Positions 1 to 10,130 are shown, numbered from the stretch's first letter. The stretch: DNA of 64,000 bases from Janthinobacterium psychrotolerans (GCF_001677885.1 NZ_LOCQ01000043.1:25881-89880), one strand, 5' to 3'. A program made the numbers and translations. Notes: generated by a model not told the origin, from the letters alone.

Positions 1-1267
1 CGCAGGTGGGACAATGGCGCGGGATGCGCAATTCCAGGCTGCAATGGTGGCAGCGCAGCCGGTGCTCGGGCTTGTGCAGCACCATGAACGAGGTGCAGCG
101 GGTGCAGTTGCTGATCCAGCCGCACGATTCGCAGCAGATCACCGGCGAATAGCCGCGCCGGTTCAAAAACAGCAGCGACTGCTCGCCGCGCTCCATGCGC
201 AGCTTTAACGCCGCCACCAGATGCGAAGTCAGGCCGTCCTTCGGCTTGTCGCGCTCCATGTCGAGCAGTTTGACACGCGGCAGGACGGCGTTCCTGACGG
301 CCCGCTCGCGCAGTTCCAGTTTGCGGTAGCGGCCTGTCTGCGCGTGGTGCCAGCTCTCCAGCGAGGGCGTGGCCGAACCAAGCACGATGGGGATCTGCAG
401 CTGCCAGGCACGCCAGACGGCCAGGTCGCGCGCCGAATAGCGCAGGCCTTCCTGCTGCTTGTAGGAAGGATCGTGCTCCTCGTCGATCACGATCAGTTTT
501 AACTGCGGCAAGGACGCCAGGATGGCCAGCCGCGTGCCCAGCACGATGCGCGCCTGGCCCTGGTGGGCCGCCAGCCAGTGCAGCATGCGCTCGCCTTCGG
601 ACAGGCTGCTGTGCAAGGTGGCCAGCATCACGCCGGGAAAGCGCGCGCGGATATTGCCTTCGAGCTGAGGGGTAAGGTTGATTTCCGGTACCAGGATCAG
701 AATCTGCGCCGCCTCCTCGCGCGCCAGCACCTGGGCGCAGGCCTGCAGATAGACCTCGGTCTTGCCGCTGCCCGTCACGCCGTACAGCAGGGTCGGCTTG
801 AAGCCCTGCGCGCCACCGATGGCATCGGCCGCCTCCTGCTGGGCTGGGTTAAGCGGCGGCATGTTCAGCGGCGAACCGTCATGCGCATCGTTCAGCTTGG
901 CCAGCTTCTTGATGGCGCGGTCGAGCGCCACCGTGGTCAGCACACGCAGGTTTTTCGGCAGCCCCGGCAGCGCCACTTCACCGAGCGGACGCTGGTAGTA
1001 GTCGGCGGCAAACGCGGCCAGCGCCAGCCATTGCCCGGACAAGGGCGCCAGCTGGCTGCGCACGGCCAGCACATCTTTCATTTTCGCATCGGGCACGTCG
1101 GTACTGCCGGCCACGCCCACGATCAGGCCCATCACTTCGCGCCGGCCAAACGGCACCAGCGCCAGCTGGCCGATCTGCGGCAGCGGCGCGTCGTCGCTGC
1201 GCCAGCGATAGTCGAACAGGGCGTTGAGCGGGGTATCGAGCGCGATTTTCAGGATGCACTGCGCCAT
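1..1267 (-). CDS. priA: Primosomal replication restart helicase PriA, 3' end cut by window edge
   Basis: PriA is a 3'-to-5' DNA helicase that recognises abandoned replication forks and reloads the replisome. The visible part starts MAQCILKIALDTPL with an ATG at 1267 and covers about 422 residues. It contains the N-terminal 3'-DNA-end-binding domain, a Walker A motif (GVTGSGKTE), the DEEHD helicase motif, and the zinc-binding cysteine pairs (CESC, CTRC, CHHC, CPTC) close to the window edge. The C-terminal helicase half lies outside the window. It shares the minus strand with hemE, but a 790-bp gap makes one transcript unlikely. Family assignment is secure from the zinc motifs together with the helicase motifs. 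Confidence 0.95.
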   Translation of the reverse strand, partial: MAQCILKIALDTPLNALFDYRWRSDDAPLPQIGQLALVPFGRREVMGLIVGVAGSTDVPDAKMKDVLAVRSQLAPLSGQWLALAAFAADYYQRPLGEVALPGLPKNLRVLTTVALDRAIKKLAKLNDAHDGSPLNMPPLNPAQQEAADAIGGAQGFKPTLLYGVTGSGKTEVYLQACAQVLAREEAAQILILVPEINLTPQLEGNIRARFPGVMLATLHSSLSEGERMLHWLAAHQGQARIVLGTRLAILASLPQLKLIVIDEEHDPSYKQQEGLRYSARDLAVWRAWQLQIPIVLGSATPSLESWHHAQTGRYRKLELRERAVRNAVLPRVKLLDMERDKPKDGLTSHLVAALKLRMERGEQSLLFLNRRGYSPVICCESCGWISNCTRCTSFMVLHKPEHRLRCHHCSLELRIPRHCPTC

Positions 1268-1360
1268 CGGTGTGGTCTATTCCAGGTTGATAACAATGCG
1301 GCGGGCGCACAGCCGGCCATGATACTTGGTCTGGCCTGCAAAACAGGGCAAGCCTGAAGA

Positions 1361-1961
1361 TAATTCTGTGGATAACTTTGTGGACAAAGAAAAATTAACT
1401 TTCAAAATTCGCATTGCATAGAATGCCAATCACCGTCAAGAGCGCGCGTCAAATAAATTATCCGTTTAAAATCAGTGGTTTGCAAAACCTCGCTCAGGAG
1501 AGGCAAAACTGCAGGCTTAACTCGGCAGCTGTGCATAACTGAGCCATTGCAGGTCTTGTTTCTCGGCATTAAAAGCGGCAGCCATGATATGCATCAAAGC
1601 ATTTTATGCAAACCCGGTGCACAGTATTTCACCGCCGGGCGCAACTGACTGGCGCACCCGATGGCAAGCTGAAACTGGGTACGGCATCCTGCACCGCAGC
1701 ATGCATCTCAGGTAAAACCTGCACATCGCTGCTAAGTCCCGGTTAACAAAATGCTTTTCATTTTTATCCACAGAATCTGTTGATAACTTTGTGGACAATG
1801 AAGGAACAAGGGTCCGCCAAACAAGAACAAGCTTGGCAAATACGCCAGGACGGTGTTTAAAACTGAATATTTATTCGTTTTAAATCAAAGGCTTGCAATA
1901 CATTCCCGGGCATGATTTTTTTACTGCCTGTTATTTCCGCAGCAAAAAAAAATGTGCATAA
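1361..1961. other. AT-rich priA-hemE gap with a cluster of DnaA-box-like 9-mers
   Basis: This gap has no convincing gene. It carries exact matches to the DnaA-box consensus TTATNCACA at 1367-1375 (complement), 1530-1538 (complement), 1764-1772 (direct) and 1953-1961 (complement). One-mismatch copies lie at 1379-1387, 1778-1786 and 1790-1798. A composite block (1366-1387, again at 1777-1798) is repeated almost exactly, about 410 bp apart. The surrounding DNA is clearly richer in A+T than the flanking genes. It could be a replication origin or a DnaA-titrating or DnaA-reactivating site. Box positions are read directly; the function is inferred. Confidence 0.5.
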
Positions 1962-1985
1962 GTCGGTTTTTATGCTGCCGTAGCG

Positions 1986-2022
1986 TAAAAGAAAAGGCAG
2001 GCTTCCTGTGGAAAACCTGCCT
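1986..2022 (-). terminator. Intrinsic terminator downstream of hemE
   Basis: On the minus strand a 7-bp GC-rich stem (1995-2001 pairs with 2016-2022) with a 14-nt loop is followed by a U-rich tract (TTTTCTTTT, 1986-1994). It begins 36 bp after the hemE stop. Its loop also contains a TTTTCCACA sequence, which is close to a DnaA box. Confidence 0.7.
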
Positions 2023-2057
2023 CTGAAACGCTGGCGACGCACGCCGGCGGACGCTGT

Positions 2058-3143
2058 TTACTGGCCGGCGCGCAGCGCGCGGCTCTGACTGTGCACGGCG
2101 TCCACCATGGCCGCCACCGACTCGGGCGGCGTGAACTGGGAAATACCATGACCGAGGTTGAACACATGGCCCGTGCCCTCGGACGGCGCGCCAAAGGCGC
2201 CCAGCACCTTGGCCACTTCGGCGCGGATCTGGTCCGGGCTGGCGAACAGGATGGCCGGGTCCAGGTTGCCCTGCAGACCGACCTTATGGCCGACCAGCTG
2301 GCGCGCACGCTCAAGGTTGACGGTCCAGTCCAGGCCAACGGCGTCGGCGCCGATATCGGCGATCTGCTCGATCCACTGGCCACCGCCCTTGGTAAATACG
2401 ATGGCGGGAATCTTGACGCCATCCTTGTCGCGTTTCAACTGCGCCACCACCTGCCGCATGTAGTCCAGCGAGAATTCCTGGTAGGCGCCGTCGGCCAGCG
2501 CACCGCCCCAGGAATCGAAAATCATCACCGCTTGCGCGCCGGCATCGATCTGCGCGTTCAGGTATTGCGCCACCGAGGTGGCGTTGATGGCCAGGATGTG
2601 GTGCATCAGCTCGGGACGGTTGTACAGCATCTTCTTGATGGTATGGAACTCTTTCGAGCCGCCGCCTTCCACCATATAGCAAGCCAGGGTCCACGGGCTG
2701 CCGGAAAAACCGATCAGCGGCACGCGGCCATGGAGTTCCGTGCGGATCTGCGTGACGGCCTTGAAGACGTAGTCGAGCGATTCCAGGTCCGGTACCTGCA
2801 AGGCCATCACGTCCTGCTCGGTGCGCAGCGGACGCTCGAATTTCGGTCCTTCGCCATCGGCGAAATACAGGCCCAGGCCCATCGCGTCGGGCACCGTCAA
2901 AATATCGGAAAACAGAATCGCCGCGTCCAGCGGGAAGCGCGCCAGGGGCTGCAAGGTCACTTCGGTGGCGTAATCGGGATTTTTCGCCAGGCCCAGGAAG
3001 GAGCCAGCCCGCTCGCGCGTGGCGCGATATTCGGGCAGGTAGCGGCCGGCCTGGCGCATCAGCCACACAGGTGTGTGCTCGGTCGGCTGGCGCAGCAGGG
3101 CGCGCAAAAAGGTGTCGTTCTGGAGCGGAGCAAATTGTGGCAT
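2058..3143 (-). CDS. hemE: Uroporphyrinogen decarboxylase
   Basis: HemE removes four carboxyl groups from uroporphyrinogen III to give coproporphyrinogen III in cytoplasmic haem synthesis. The protein opens [20 protein letters not shown] and has the family signature [19 protein letters not shown]. The ATG at 3143 gives 361 residues, the usual family length. A TTG three codons upstream (3152) also extends the frame, but the ATG is preferred. No strong ribosome-binding site is visible. A GATAAT sequence on the minus strand at 3172-3177 is a plausible -10 box. The gene is transcribed divergently from the S9 peptidase and ends before an intrinsic terminator. Confidence 0.97.
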   Translation of the reverse strand: MPQFAPLQNDTFLRALLRQPTEHTPVWLMRQAGRYLPEYRATRERAGSFLGLAKNPDYATEVTLQPLARFPLDAAILFSDILTVPDAMGLGLYFADGEGPKFERPLRTEQDVMALQVPDLESLDYVFKAVTQIRTELHGRVPLIGFSGSPWTLACYMVEGGGSKEFHTIKKMLYNRPELMHHILAINATSVAQYLNAQIDAGAQAVMIFDSWGGALADGAYQEFSLDYMRQVVAQLKRDKDGVKIPAIVFTKGGGQWIEQIADIGADAVGLDWTVNLERARQLVGHKVGLQGNLDPAILFASPDQIRAEVAKVLGAFGAPSEGTGHVFNLGHGISQFTPPESVAAMVDAVHSQSRALRAGQ

Positions 3144-3226
3144 GGCAGGCAATCTAGCTTGGGGGAAGCGGTATTATCGCATCCAATCGGCGCCAGCTCA
3201 TTGATTCCGGTAACGGTTTGCAGCAT

Positions 3227-3256
3227 TTGGCGCAGCTTGGCGCCTTCCTTTATGAT
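3227..3256 (+). promoter_or_regulatory. Candidate sigma-70 promoter for the S9 peptidase gene
   Basis: TTGGCG (3227-3232) and TATGAT (3251-3256) are separated by 18 bp and lie about 48 bp before the start codon. The fit to -35/-10 consensus is reasonable, but nothing else supports it. Confidence 0.35.
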
Positions 3257-3303
3257 GATGCACGCCTGGCGCCCGCCACCCTATCCACCGAACGGAGTTC
3301 CGC

Positions 3304-5253
3304 ATGACATCGACCACCACCGCCCCTGTGATCCCCTACGGCGCCTGGCCTTCGCCGATCAGCGCCGCCATCGTCGCAGCCGGCGCCTCGCCGCTGACGC
3401 AGCTGGCCACCGGTGGCGCCGATGGCGGCGATCTCTACTGGCTGGCGGGAAGGGCCAGCGAAGCGGGCCGCAATACCCTGCTGCGCCAGCGCGGCGCGCG
3501 CACCGACGATGTCACGCCCGCCCCGTTCAATCTGCGCACCCGCGTGCATGAATATGGCGGCGGCGCGTATGCCGTCGATGGCAACGACGTGTATTTTTCG
3601 CATTTTTTAGATAACCGCCTGTATCGCGTCCAGGACGATGGCGTGGCCGAAGCGTTCAGTACCGGCAGCCATGCGCGTTATGCCGACTTCGTGGTCGACA
3701 AAGCCCGCGCGCGCCTGATCACGGTGCGCGAACAGCATCCGGCGCAAGGCCATGCCCATCCCGACAACACCCTGGCGGCGGTCGGTTTTGACGGTACCGA
3801 AACGGTGCTGGCGCAGGGCCACGATTTTTATGCCGCGCCGCGTTTGTCGCCGGACGGCCGGCAGCTGGCCTGGCTTACCTGGGACCATCCGCGCCTGCCG
3901 TGGCAGGGCACCGAACTGTGGCTGGCCGACGTACAAGCCGACGGCAGCCTGGGTACGCCGCGCCTGGTGGCCGGCAGCGCCAGCGAATCGATCTGCCAGC
4001 CGGAATGGTCGCCCGCCGGCGTCTTGCACTTCGTGTCGGACCGCAGCGGCTGGTGGAATCTGTACCGCTTGCACGGCGGCAAGGTCGACGCGCTGTGCCC
4101 GATGGAAGCCGAATTTGCCACGCCGCACTGGACCTTTGGCGGCAGCCTGTACGGTTTTGTGTCCGATAATGAACTGATCTGCTCGTATATCGTGCAGGGC
4201 GTGAGCCACCTGGGCCGGTTGACGGTGGGCGCGGCCAAACTGGAAGCCTTGCCGCATCCCTACCAGGAAATCCGCGAAATGCGCGTCGGCCCCGGCTATG
4301 TGGCCTTGCTGGGCGGCAGCCCCACCATCGCGCTGGAACTGGCGCGCATCGACCTGTCGAACAATGAGCTGGAAGTGCTGGCGCAATCGATCACCGACCT
4401 GCCCGCCCTCGATTATTTGTCGGTGCCGCACAGCATCCGCTACGCCTCGAGCGGCGGACGCACGGCGCACGCGTTTTTCTATCCACCGGTCAATGGCGAC
4501 GCGCAGGCGCCGCAGGGTACGCTGCCGCCGGTGATCGTGATCAGCCATGGCGGTCCGACCAGCATGGCCAGCAATACCCTGAAACTGGCGACGCAGTACT
4601 GGACCAGCCGCGGCATCGGCGTGCTCGACGTCAACTATGGCGGCAGCAGCGGCTTTGGCCGTGCCTACCGCGACGCGCTGCGCGGCCAGTGGGGCATTGT
4701 CGACGTGGAAGACTGCATCGCCGGCGCGCGCTACCTGGTCGAACAGGGCCTGGCCGACGGCGAACGCCTGATCATTCGCGGCGGCAGCGCCGGCGGCCTG
4801 ACCACCCTCTGCGCGCTGACGTTCCACGATGTGTTCAAGGCCGGCGCCAGCTACTATGGCGTATCCGACCTGAAAGGGCTGGACCTCGATTCGCACAAGT
4901 TCGAATCGCACTACAATGACTACCTGATCGCCTCGCAACCCAAGGCCGAAGCGCTGTACCGGGCCCGTTCGCCGATCCACCACACCGATAAACTGTCGCG
5001 GCCGATGATTTTCTTCCAGGGCCTCGACGACAAGGTGGTGCCGCCGCAGCAGTCGCAGCTGATGGTCGACGCCTTGAAGGCCAGTGGCGTGCCGGTGGCG
5101 TATGTGCCCCTGGAGGGCGAAGGCCATGGTTTCCGCAAGGCCGAAAACATTATCCGCACCCTGGACGCGGAACTGTACTTTTACCAGCGTGTCTTCCGGC
5201 TGGCCACGCAGCAAGGCGAGGCGCCGGTGCGGATCGACAATCTGCCCGCCTGA
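3304..5253 (+). CDS. S9 family prolyl oligopeptidase-type peptidase
   Basis: This is a 649-residue serine peptidase of the dipeptidyl aminopeptidase/acylaminoacyl peptidase type, expected to cleave short peptides. The N-terminal two thirds look like a beta-propeller (for example LSPDGRQLAWLTWD and PEWSPAGVLHFVSDRSG). The C-terminal alpha/beta hydrolase domain carries the triad: Ser495 in GGSAGG, an Asp at 575/576 in GLDDKVVPP, and His608 in EGEGHGF. No signal peptide is seen, so it is probably cytoplasmic. The ATG at 3304 follows a CGGAG ribosome-binding site. The next gene, an SNF2 helicase, starts only 30 bp downstream, so the two are probably co-transcribed. The exact substrate cannot be told. 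Confidence 0.92.
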   Translation: MTSTTTAPVIPYGAWPSPISAAIVAAGASPLTQLATGGADGGDLYWLAGRASEAGRNTLLRQRGARTDDVTPAPFNLRTRVHEYGGGAYAVDGNDVYFSHFLDNRLYRVQDDGVAEAFSTGSHARYADFVVDKARARLITVREQHPAQGHAHPDNTLAAVGFDGTETVLAQGHDFYAAPRLSPDGRQLAWLTWDHPRLPWQGTELWLADVQADGSLGTPRLVAGSASESICQPEWSPAGVLHFVSDRSGWWNLYRLHGGKVDALCPMEAEFATPHWTFGGSLYGFVSDNELICSYIVQGVSHLGRLTVGAAKLEALPHPYQEIREMRVGPGYVALLGGSPTIALELARIDLSNNELEVLAQSITDLPALDYLSVPHSIRYASSGGRTAHAFFYPPVNGDAQAPQGTLPPVIVISHGGPTSMASNTLKLATQYWTSRGIGVLDVNYGGSSGFGRAYRDALRGQWGIVDVEDCIAGARYLVEQGLADGERLIIRGGSAGGLTTLCALTFHDVFKAGASYYGVSDLKGLDLDSHKFESHYNDYLIASQPKAEALYRARSPIHHTDKLSRPMIFFQGLDDKVVPPQQSQLMVDALKASGVPVAYVPLEGEGHGFRKAENIIRTLDAELYFYQRVFRLATQQGEAPVRIDNLPA

Positions 5254-5283
5254 TTTTTATTGATAACCAATCCGAAAACCCGC

Positions 5284-8200
5284 ATGACCGATCCGCATTT
5301 GCTTGAGTTGCTTGAACAATTCGACGCCCTGTCGCTACCTGAAAAAATGATTCTGGCCTTGCTGGCCATCGTCGGCGAGCCGGTGGGCAAACAGGCCACC
5401 TATGAACATTTGCAGCGCGCCAACGTGGTCGATGCCGATGGCGCACCATTCAAGCAGATGGGCGTCACCAGCATGCTGCAGAAGTTGGCGCGCCAGGCAC
5501 TGATCAGCGAGGTGGTCGGGCGCGGCTTTGCCTGCGAAGCGAAACTGCGCTGGCCGGCCATGCGCGAGGCGATCGAACACCTGCATTTTCGCGACCTGTG
5601 CCACGCCATCGAAACCATCAACCCGGTGCGCCGCAACTGGAACGGCTATGTGGAATTGCGCAGCTACCGGCAAGGCGTGGCGCGCCTGCGCATCGCGCTG
5701 CTGCGCAATGACGAGCGCGGCCAGGTAGCCTCCTTGCTGGCCGCCTGCATGGCCTGCTACGAGGCGCAGCAGCTGCATCCGCTGATCGAGATTTGCGGCC
5801 GGCCGTTCGAGCCGGCAATGCTGCCGTACATCGTGCCGCAGTTGCAGGACGAGATCCTGGCCGTGCTGCTGGCCAACGCGCCGCGCGAACCCGCCACGGC
5901 GCCGGCCATCCGCAGCTATGCGCGCGCGCACTTCGCGGCGCAGACGGCGGCCGGCGACTGGATCGCGCCCGCCCTGCCGCTGGCGCTGTCCGAAGACGCC
6001 ATCCTGTGCGGCGAACTGGCGCAGGCGGCCGCGTACCTGGCTGGCCAGGAAGGCGCGCAAACGACGTATATCGACAGCACCATCGCCGTGCTGCGCGGCG
6101 AACACCCGCGGGCGCTGGCCGGTTTCGAAGCGGCCCTGAAAGCGCTGCGCAAGGAAACGGGCAAGCGCAAGCAGCTGTTTGCGGGCATCGGCGGCCATCT
6201 GTACATGCTGGCGCTGCTGAAAAGCGGCGACGCCAAACATCTCAAAACTGCCGAGACCTATCTCGATATCGCCGTGCATGTGCAACCCAACCATGACAGC
6301 GCCGTGTACCAGCAGCTGCATATGCTGCGCCTGGTGCGCGCCGGCGTGATGCAGGCCGAACTGGTACAAACGCGCCACTGGGAAACCGCCTTGCAGGCGC
6401 AGCTGTTCCAGGGCCTGCTGTACTACTGGCTGTCGCTGCCGCAACTGGCCGAGCGCAAGCCGCAGCTGGAGGCGCTCATCGGCCAGGCCGATGCGGCCGG
6501 CTACGAGCTGATCGCCGCGCAGGCGGCCGGCGTGCTGGGCTTGCTCGGCGATCCGGCCATGGAACGCCTCGCCACGGCGAAACGGGCGCAGCATGGCCTG
6601 ACGGACATGGCGCCGTGGTTCGAGCGCCAGGAAGCGTGGCAGCGCCAGCTGAGCGCGCTGATCAACCTGCAGCAGGGCAGCGCCAGCGAGGCGCCGGGAA
6701 GTGCCTCGCGGCTGGTGTGGCTGGTGGCGTTCGACCCTCGTTACGGCCTGACGGCGGTGGAGGTGCGCGAGCAGAAGCGCGATGCGCGCGGCGGCTGGAC
6801 CAAGGGCCGCGCCATGAGCCTGAAACGCCTGGCCGAAGACGCGCATGAGCTCGAATTCCTGTCGCCGCACGACGTGCGCGCGGCAGCCAGCATCCTGCCT
6901 TTCAAGCAATATTATTCGTCGGCGCCGCGGCATGAAATCGTGCCCGACAAGGCGGCCCTGCTGCTGGTGGGCCATCCGCTGGTGTTCTGGCTCGACGCGC
7001 CCGACACGCGCGTGGAGCTGCTGGCCGGCGCGCCGGAGCTGCTGATCAAGTCGCATGATGGCCAGCTATGGCTGGGCCTGCAGCCGCCCCTGCCCGAAGA
7101 GGCGGTCGAGGTGGTGGTGCTGAAGGAAACCCCGACCCGATTGCGCGTGGTGCATATCCAGGACGAGCACCGGCGCATCGCCGCCATCGTCGGCCTGGGG
7201 CTGTCGGTGCCGCTGCATGCGGAAAAACAGGTGCTGCAGGCGATAGCCGCCATCTCGTCGATCGTCACGGTGCAATCGGACATCGGCGGCGGCGTGGCGG
7301 ACGCCGAAGTGATCACGGCCGACCCGCGCCTGCATATCCACCTGCTGCCCTACAGCCAGGGCCTCAAGATGCAGATCCTGGTGCGCCCGCTGCTCGACAG
7401 CGGCGCCTATTACGTCCCCGGCAGCGGCGCCGAAAGCGTGTTTGCCGATGTGTCCGGGCGCGCGGTGCAGGCGCGGCGCGACCTGAACGCCGAACGCGAA
7501 GCGCAGCGCCAGCTGGTCAAACAGTGCCTGGTGCTGGAACAGGCCGAGGAAGAGCATGGCGAATGGCTGCTGGGCCAGCCATCGCTGTCCCTGCAATTGC
7601 TGGTGGAACTGCAGCAACTCGATCCCGCAGGCATCGTGCTGGCCTGGCCCGAAGGCGAATCGATGCGCGTCTCGAAACGCATCGACAGCGGCCAGATGCG
7701 GCTCAAGATCAAAAGTGAAAAAGACTGGTTTGCCGCCAGCGGCGAAGTGCGGATCGACGAAGACAAGGTGATGGACCTGCGCGCGCTGCTCGACCTGATG
7801 CAGAACAACAAGAGCCGCTTCGTGGCGCTCGGCGACAACCAGTTTCTGGCGCTCAGCGACGAATTGCACCGCCGCCTGTCGGAACTGGCCGCCTACGGCC
7901 AGGTGCATGAAGATGGCGTGCACATCCATCCGCTGGCCGCGTTTGCGCTCGAAGAGCTGGCGCTCGACGCCGGTGGCGTGAACGCCGACAAACTGTGGCG
8001 CGAGCACCTGCTGCGCCTGCGCGCGCTCGACGACTACGCGCCGCAACTGCCGACCACCTTGCAGGCCGACCTGCGCGACTACCAGCTGGCCGGCTTCGAG
8101 TGGCTGGCGCGCCTGGCCAACTGGGGCGTGGGCGCCTGCCTGGCCGACGACATGGGTCTCGGCAAAACGTTACAGGCGCTGGCGCTGATCCTGTCGCGCG

Positions 8201-9462
8201 CGCCCAATGGCCCGACCCTGGTGGTGGCGCCCACCTCGGTATGCATGAACTGGCTGTCCGAAGCGCAGCGCTTCGCGCCGACCTTGAAGCTGAAACTGTT
8301 CGGCAGCGGCGACCGCATCGACATGCTCGACCAGCTGCAGCCATTCGACCTGGTGGTGGCCAGCTACGGCCTGCTGCAGCAGGAAGCGGCGCTGTTTGCC
8401 GGCGTGCACTGGCATACCATCGTGCTCGATGAAGCGCAGGCGATCAAGAACGGCGCCACCAAGCGCTCGCAGGCCGTGATGGCGCTGCAGGGAGATTTTC
8501 GCATGGTGGCCAGCGGCACGCCGCTGGAAAACCATCTCGGTGAATTGTGGAATCTGTTCCGCTTCATCAATCCCGGTTTGCTGGGCACGCTGGACCAGTT
8601 CAACCTGCGCTTTGCCGGTCCGATCGAGAAAGATCAGGACAAGCGTGCCGCCGCCGGCGCCCGCCTGCGGCTCAAGCGCCTGATCGCGCCGTTCATCTTG
8701 CGCCGCACCAAGACGCAGGTCCTGTCCGAATTGCCGCCGCGCACGGAGATCGTGCTGGAAGTGCAGCTGTCGCCGCAGGAAACCGCGCTGTACGAGTCCT
8801 TGCGCCGCGCAGCGCTGGAAAAACTGGCGATGGTGGAAGGGCCGGCCTCGAAAAAAGCCATCCAGATCCTGGCCGAGATCATGAAACTGCGCCGCGCCTG
8901 CTGCAATCCGCAGCTGGTGGCGCCCGAGCTGGGCCTGGCCAGCAGCAAGCTGGCGGCATTTGCCGAATTGCTGTCGGGCCTGCTGGAAAACCGCCACAAG
9001 GTGCTGGTGTTCAGCCAGTTCGTCGACCACCTGACCCTGATCCGCCAGCACCTGGAGCAGCATGGCGTGCAGTACCAGTATCTCGACGGCAGCACGCCCA
9101 TGCAGGAACGCAAGCGCCGGGTCGACGCCTTCCAGGCTGGCGACGGCGAGGTGTTCCTGATCAGCCTGAAAGCGGGCGGCATGGGCATCAACCTGACGGC
9201 GGCCGACTACGTGATCCACATGGATCCGTGGTGGAATCCGGCCGTGGAAGACCAGGCCTCGGACCGCGCCCACCGCATGGGCCAGCTGCGCCCCGTGACG
9301 ATTTACCGGCTGGTGGCGAAGCACACGATCGAGGAAGGCATCGTCGAATTGCACCAGCACAAGCGCGACCTGGCAGACAGTTTATTGGAAGGCAGCGATG
9401 CGGCCGCGCGCATGTCGGCCAATGACATGCTGGGCATGCTGCAGGAGGGCATGAAAAAATAG
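5284..9462 (+). CDS. SWI2/SNF2-family helicase (DEAD/DEAH box), long form
   Basis: A 1392-residue DNA-dependent ATPase of the SNF2 group. Residues 1 to about 900 form a long region that starts with a winged-helix-like segment (LSLPEKMILALLAIVGEPVGKQATY) and then a helical-repeat-like part. The ATPase core follows: Walker A DDMGLGKT with Lys961, DEAQ box at 1049-1052, and a C-terminal helicase domain (VFSQFVDHL, DPWWNPAVEDQASDRAHRMGQ). The DEAQ box and RAHRMGQ motif are typical of bacterial SNF2 proteins linked to RNA polymerase recycling or chromatin-like remodelling, but the role here is unknown. ATG 5284 is chosen over a TTG at 5260. A second, shorter SNF2 protein is encoded at 39989-43102. 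Confidence 0.93.
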   Translation: MTDPHLLELLEQFDALSLPEKMILALLAIVGEPVGKQATYEHLQRANVVDADGAPFKQMGVTSMLQKLARQALISEVVGRGFACEAKLRWPAMREAIEHLHFRDLCHAIETINPVRRNWNGYVELRSYRQGVARLRIALLRNDERGQVASLLAACMACYEAQQLHPLIEICGRPFEPAMLPYIVPQLQDEILAVLLANAPREPATAPAIRSYARAHFAAQTAAGDWIAPALPLALSEDAILCGELAQAAAYLAGQEGAQTTYIDSTIAVLRGEHPRALAGFEAALKALRKETGKRKQLFAGIGGHLYMLALLKSGDAKHLKTAETYLDIAVHVQPNHDSAVYQQLHMLRLVRAGVMQAELVQTRHWETALQAQLFQGLLYYWLSLPQLAERKPQLEALIGQADAAGYELIAAQAAGVLGLLGDPAMERLATAKRAQHGLTDMAPWFERQEAWQRQLSALINLQQGSASEAPGSASRLVWLVAFDPRYGLTAVEVREQKRDARGGWTKGRAMSLKRLAEDAHELEFLSPHDVRAAASILPFKQYYSSAPRHEIVPDKAALLLVGHPLVFWLDAPDTRVELLAGAPELLIKSHDGQLWLGLQPPLPEEAVEVVVLKETPTRLRVVHIQDEHRRIAAIVGLGLSVPLHAEKQVLQAIAAISSIVTVQSDIGGGVADAEVITADPRLHIHLLPYSQGLKMQILVRPLLDSGAYYVPGSGAESVFADVSGRAVQARRDLNAEREAQRQLVKQCLVLEQAEEEHGEWLLGQPSLSLQLLVELQQLDPAGIVLAWPEGESMRVSKRIDSGQMRLKIKSEKDWFAASGEVRIDEDKVMDLRALLDLMQNNKSRFVALGDNQFLALSDELHRRLSELAAYGQVHEDGVHIHPLAAFALEELALDAGGVNADKLWREHLLRLRALDDYAPQLPTTLQADLRDYQLAGFEWLARLANWGVGACLADDMGLGKTLQALALILSRAPNGPTLVVAPTSVCMNWLSEAQRFAPTLKLKLFGSGDRIDMLDQLQPFDLVVASYGLLQQEAALFAGVHWHTIVLDEAQAIKNGATKRSQAVMALQGDFRMVASGTPLENHLGELWNLFRFINPGLLGTLDQFNLRFAGPIEKDQDKRAAAGARLRLKRLIAPFILRRTKTQVLSELPPRTEIVLEVQLSPQETALYESLRRAALEKLAMVEGPASKKAIQILAEIMKLRRACCNPQLVAPELGLASSKLAAFAELLSGLLENRHKVLVFSQFVDHLTLIRQHLEQHGVQYQYLDGSTPMQERKRRVDAFQAGDGEVFLISLKAGGMGINLTAADYVIHMDPWWNPAVEDQASDRAHRMGQLRPVTIYRLVAKHTIEEGIVELHQHKRDLADSLLEGSDAAARMSANDMLGMLQEGMKK

Positions 9463-9528
9463 GACTGGTGCGAACGACGCGCCAGATTCCATGCGATGAT
9501 GCTTTTTCCCTGTTTGACGACCGCGCCC

Positions 9529-10023
9529 ATGACCGATCCTCTCGCCCTACCCGACAGCAACGGCCCGCGCGCCGTCTTTTTGTGCGGCAAATCCTGGACC
9601 GCCTACACGGGAACGTTTTTCATCGCCGTGCTGCTGTTCTTTGCCGCCCTGCCGCTGGCCTTCAAGTACAACACGCGCGCCGCCTTGATCGTGCTGGCCG
9701 GCTCGGCCCTGATCGTCGGCTACCGCCTGCTGACCATCCGCAGCTATCAGCTGTATTACGACGAGGCCGGCGTCTGGCTCGCTTCCGGTATCTTGCCATG
9801 GAAGAAGAAGCTGACGGGTGTGCCATGGCGCGACCTGGGCCAGGCCAGCCATGAAACCACTTTCTGGAGCTGGCTGTTCCGCTCGTACACGGTGCGCATC
9901 AGTATGCGCAGCACCGGGCAGACGGTGATCCATGCCAGCGGCATGGCGCGCGGCAAGCATGCCGTCGACACCATCCATATCCGCCTGCGGGAGCTGCTCG
10001 ACAGCCGCGCCGTCGTCGTCTGA
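9529..10023 (+). CDS. Small membrane protein with a possible PH-like domain
   Basis: The protein has 164 residues from the ATG at 9529. An in-frame ATG at 9496 would add 11 residues; neither start has a clear ribosome-binding site. Two adjacent hydrophobic segments (FFIAVLLFFAALPLAF and ALIVLAGSALIVGY) form a membrane hairpin. They are followed by about 100 soluble residues (YDEAGVWLASGILPWKKKLTGVPWRDLG...) whose pattern resembles bacterial PH-like (bPH_2) domains. The gene starts 66 bp after the SNF2 helicase on the same strand. No function can be assigned from the sequence. Confidence 0.75.
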   Translation: MTDPLALPDSNGPRAVFLCGKSWTAYTGTFFIAVLLFFAALPLAFKYNTRAALIVLAGSALIVGYRLLTIRSYQLYYDEAGVWLASGILPWKKKLTGVPWRDLGQASHETTFWSWLFRSYTVRISMRSTGQTVIHASGMARGKHAVDTIHIRLRELLDSRAVVV

Positions 10024-10130
10024 GCCCGGGATCGTCGCGTAAAGCTGGCGCAACGCCGCCGATTGATGCTAATCTTTGGGCCGCTACGGCAAGCACAGCA
10101 AGACTGTGCAATCGTTGTTTGGTACCGGCA

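Noticed and set aside
3144..3152. TTG start three codons upstream for hemE
   Set aside because: The ATG at 3143 gives a normal HemE N terminus, and no ribosome-binding site supports the TTG.
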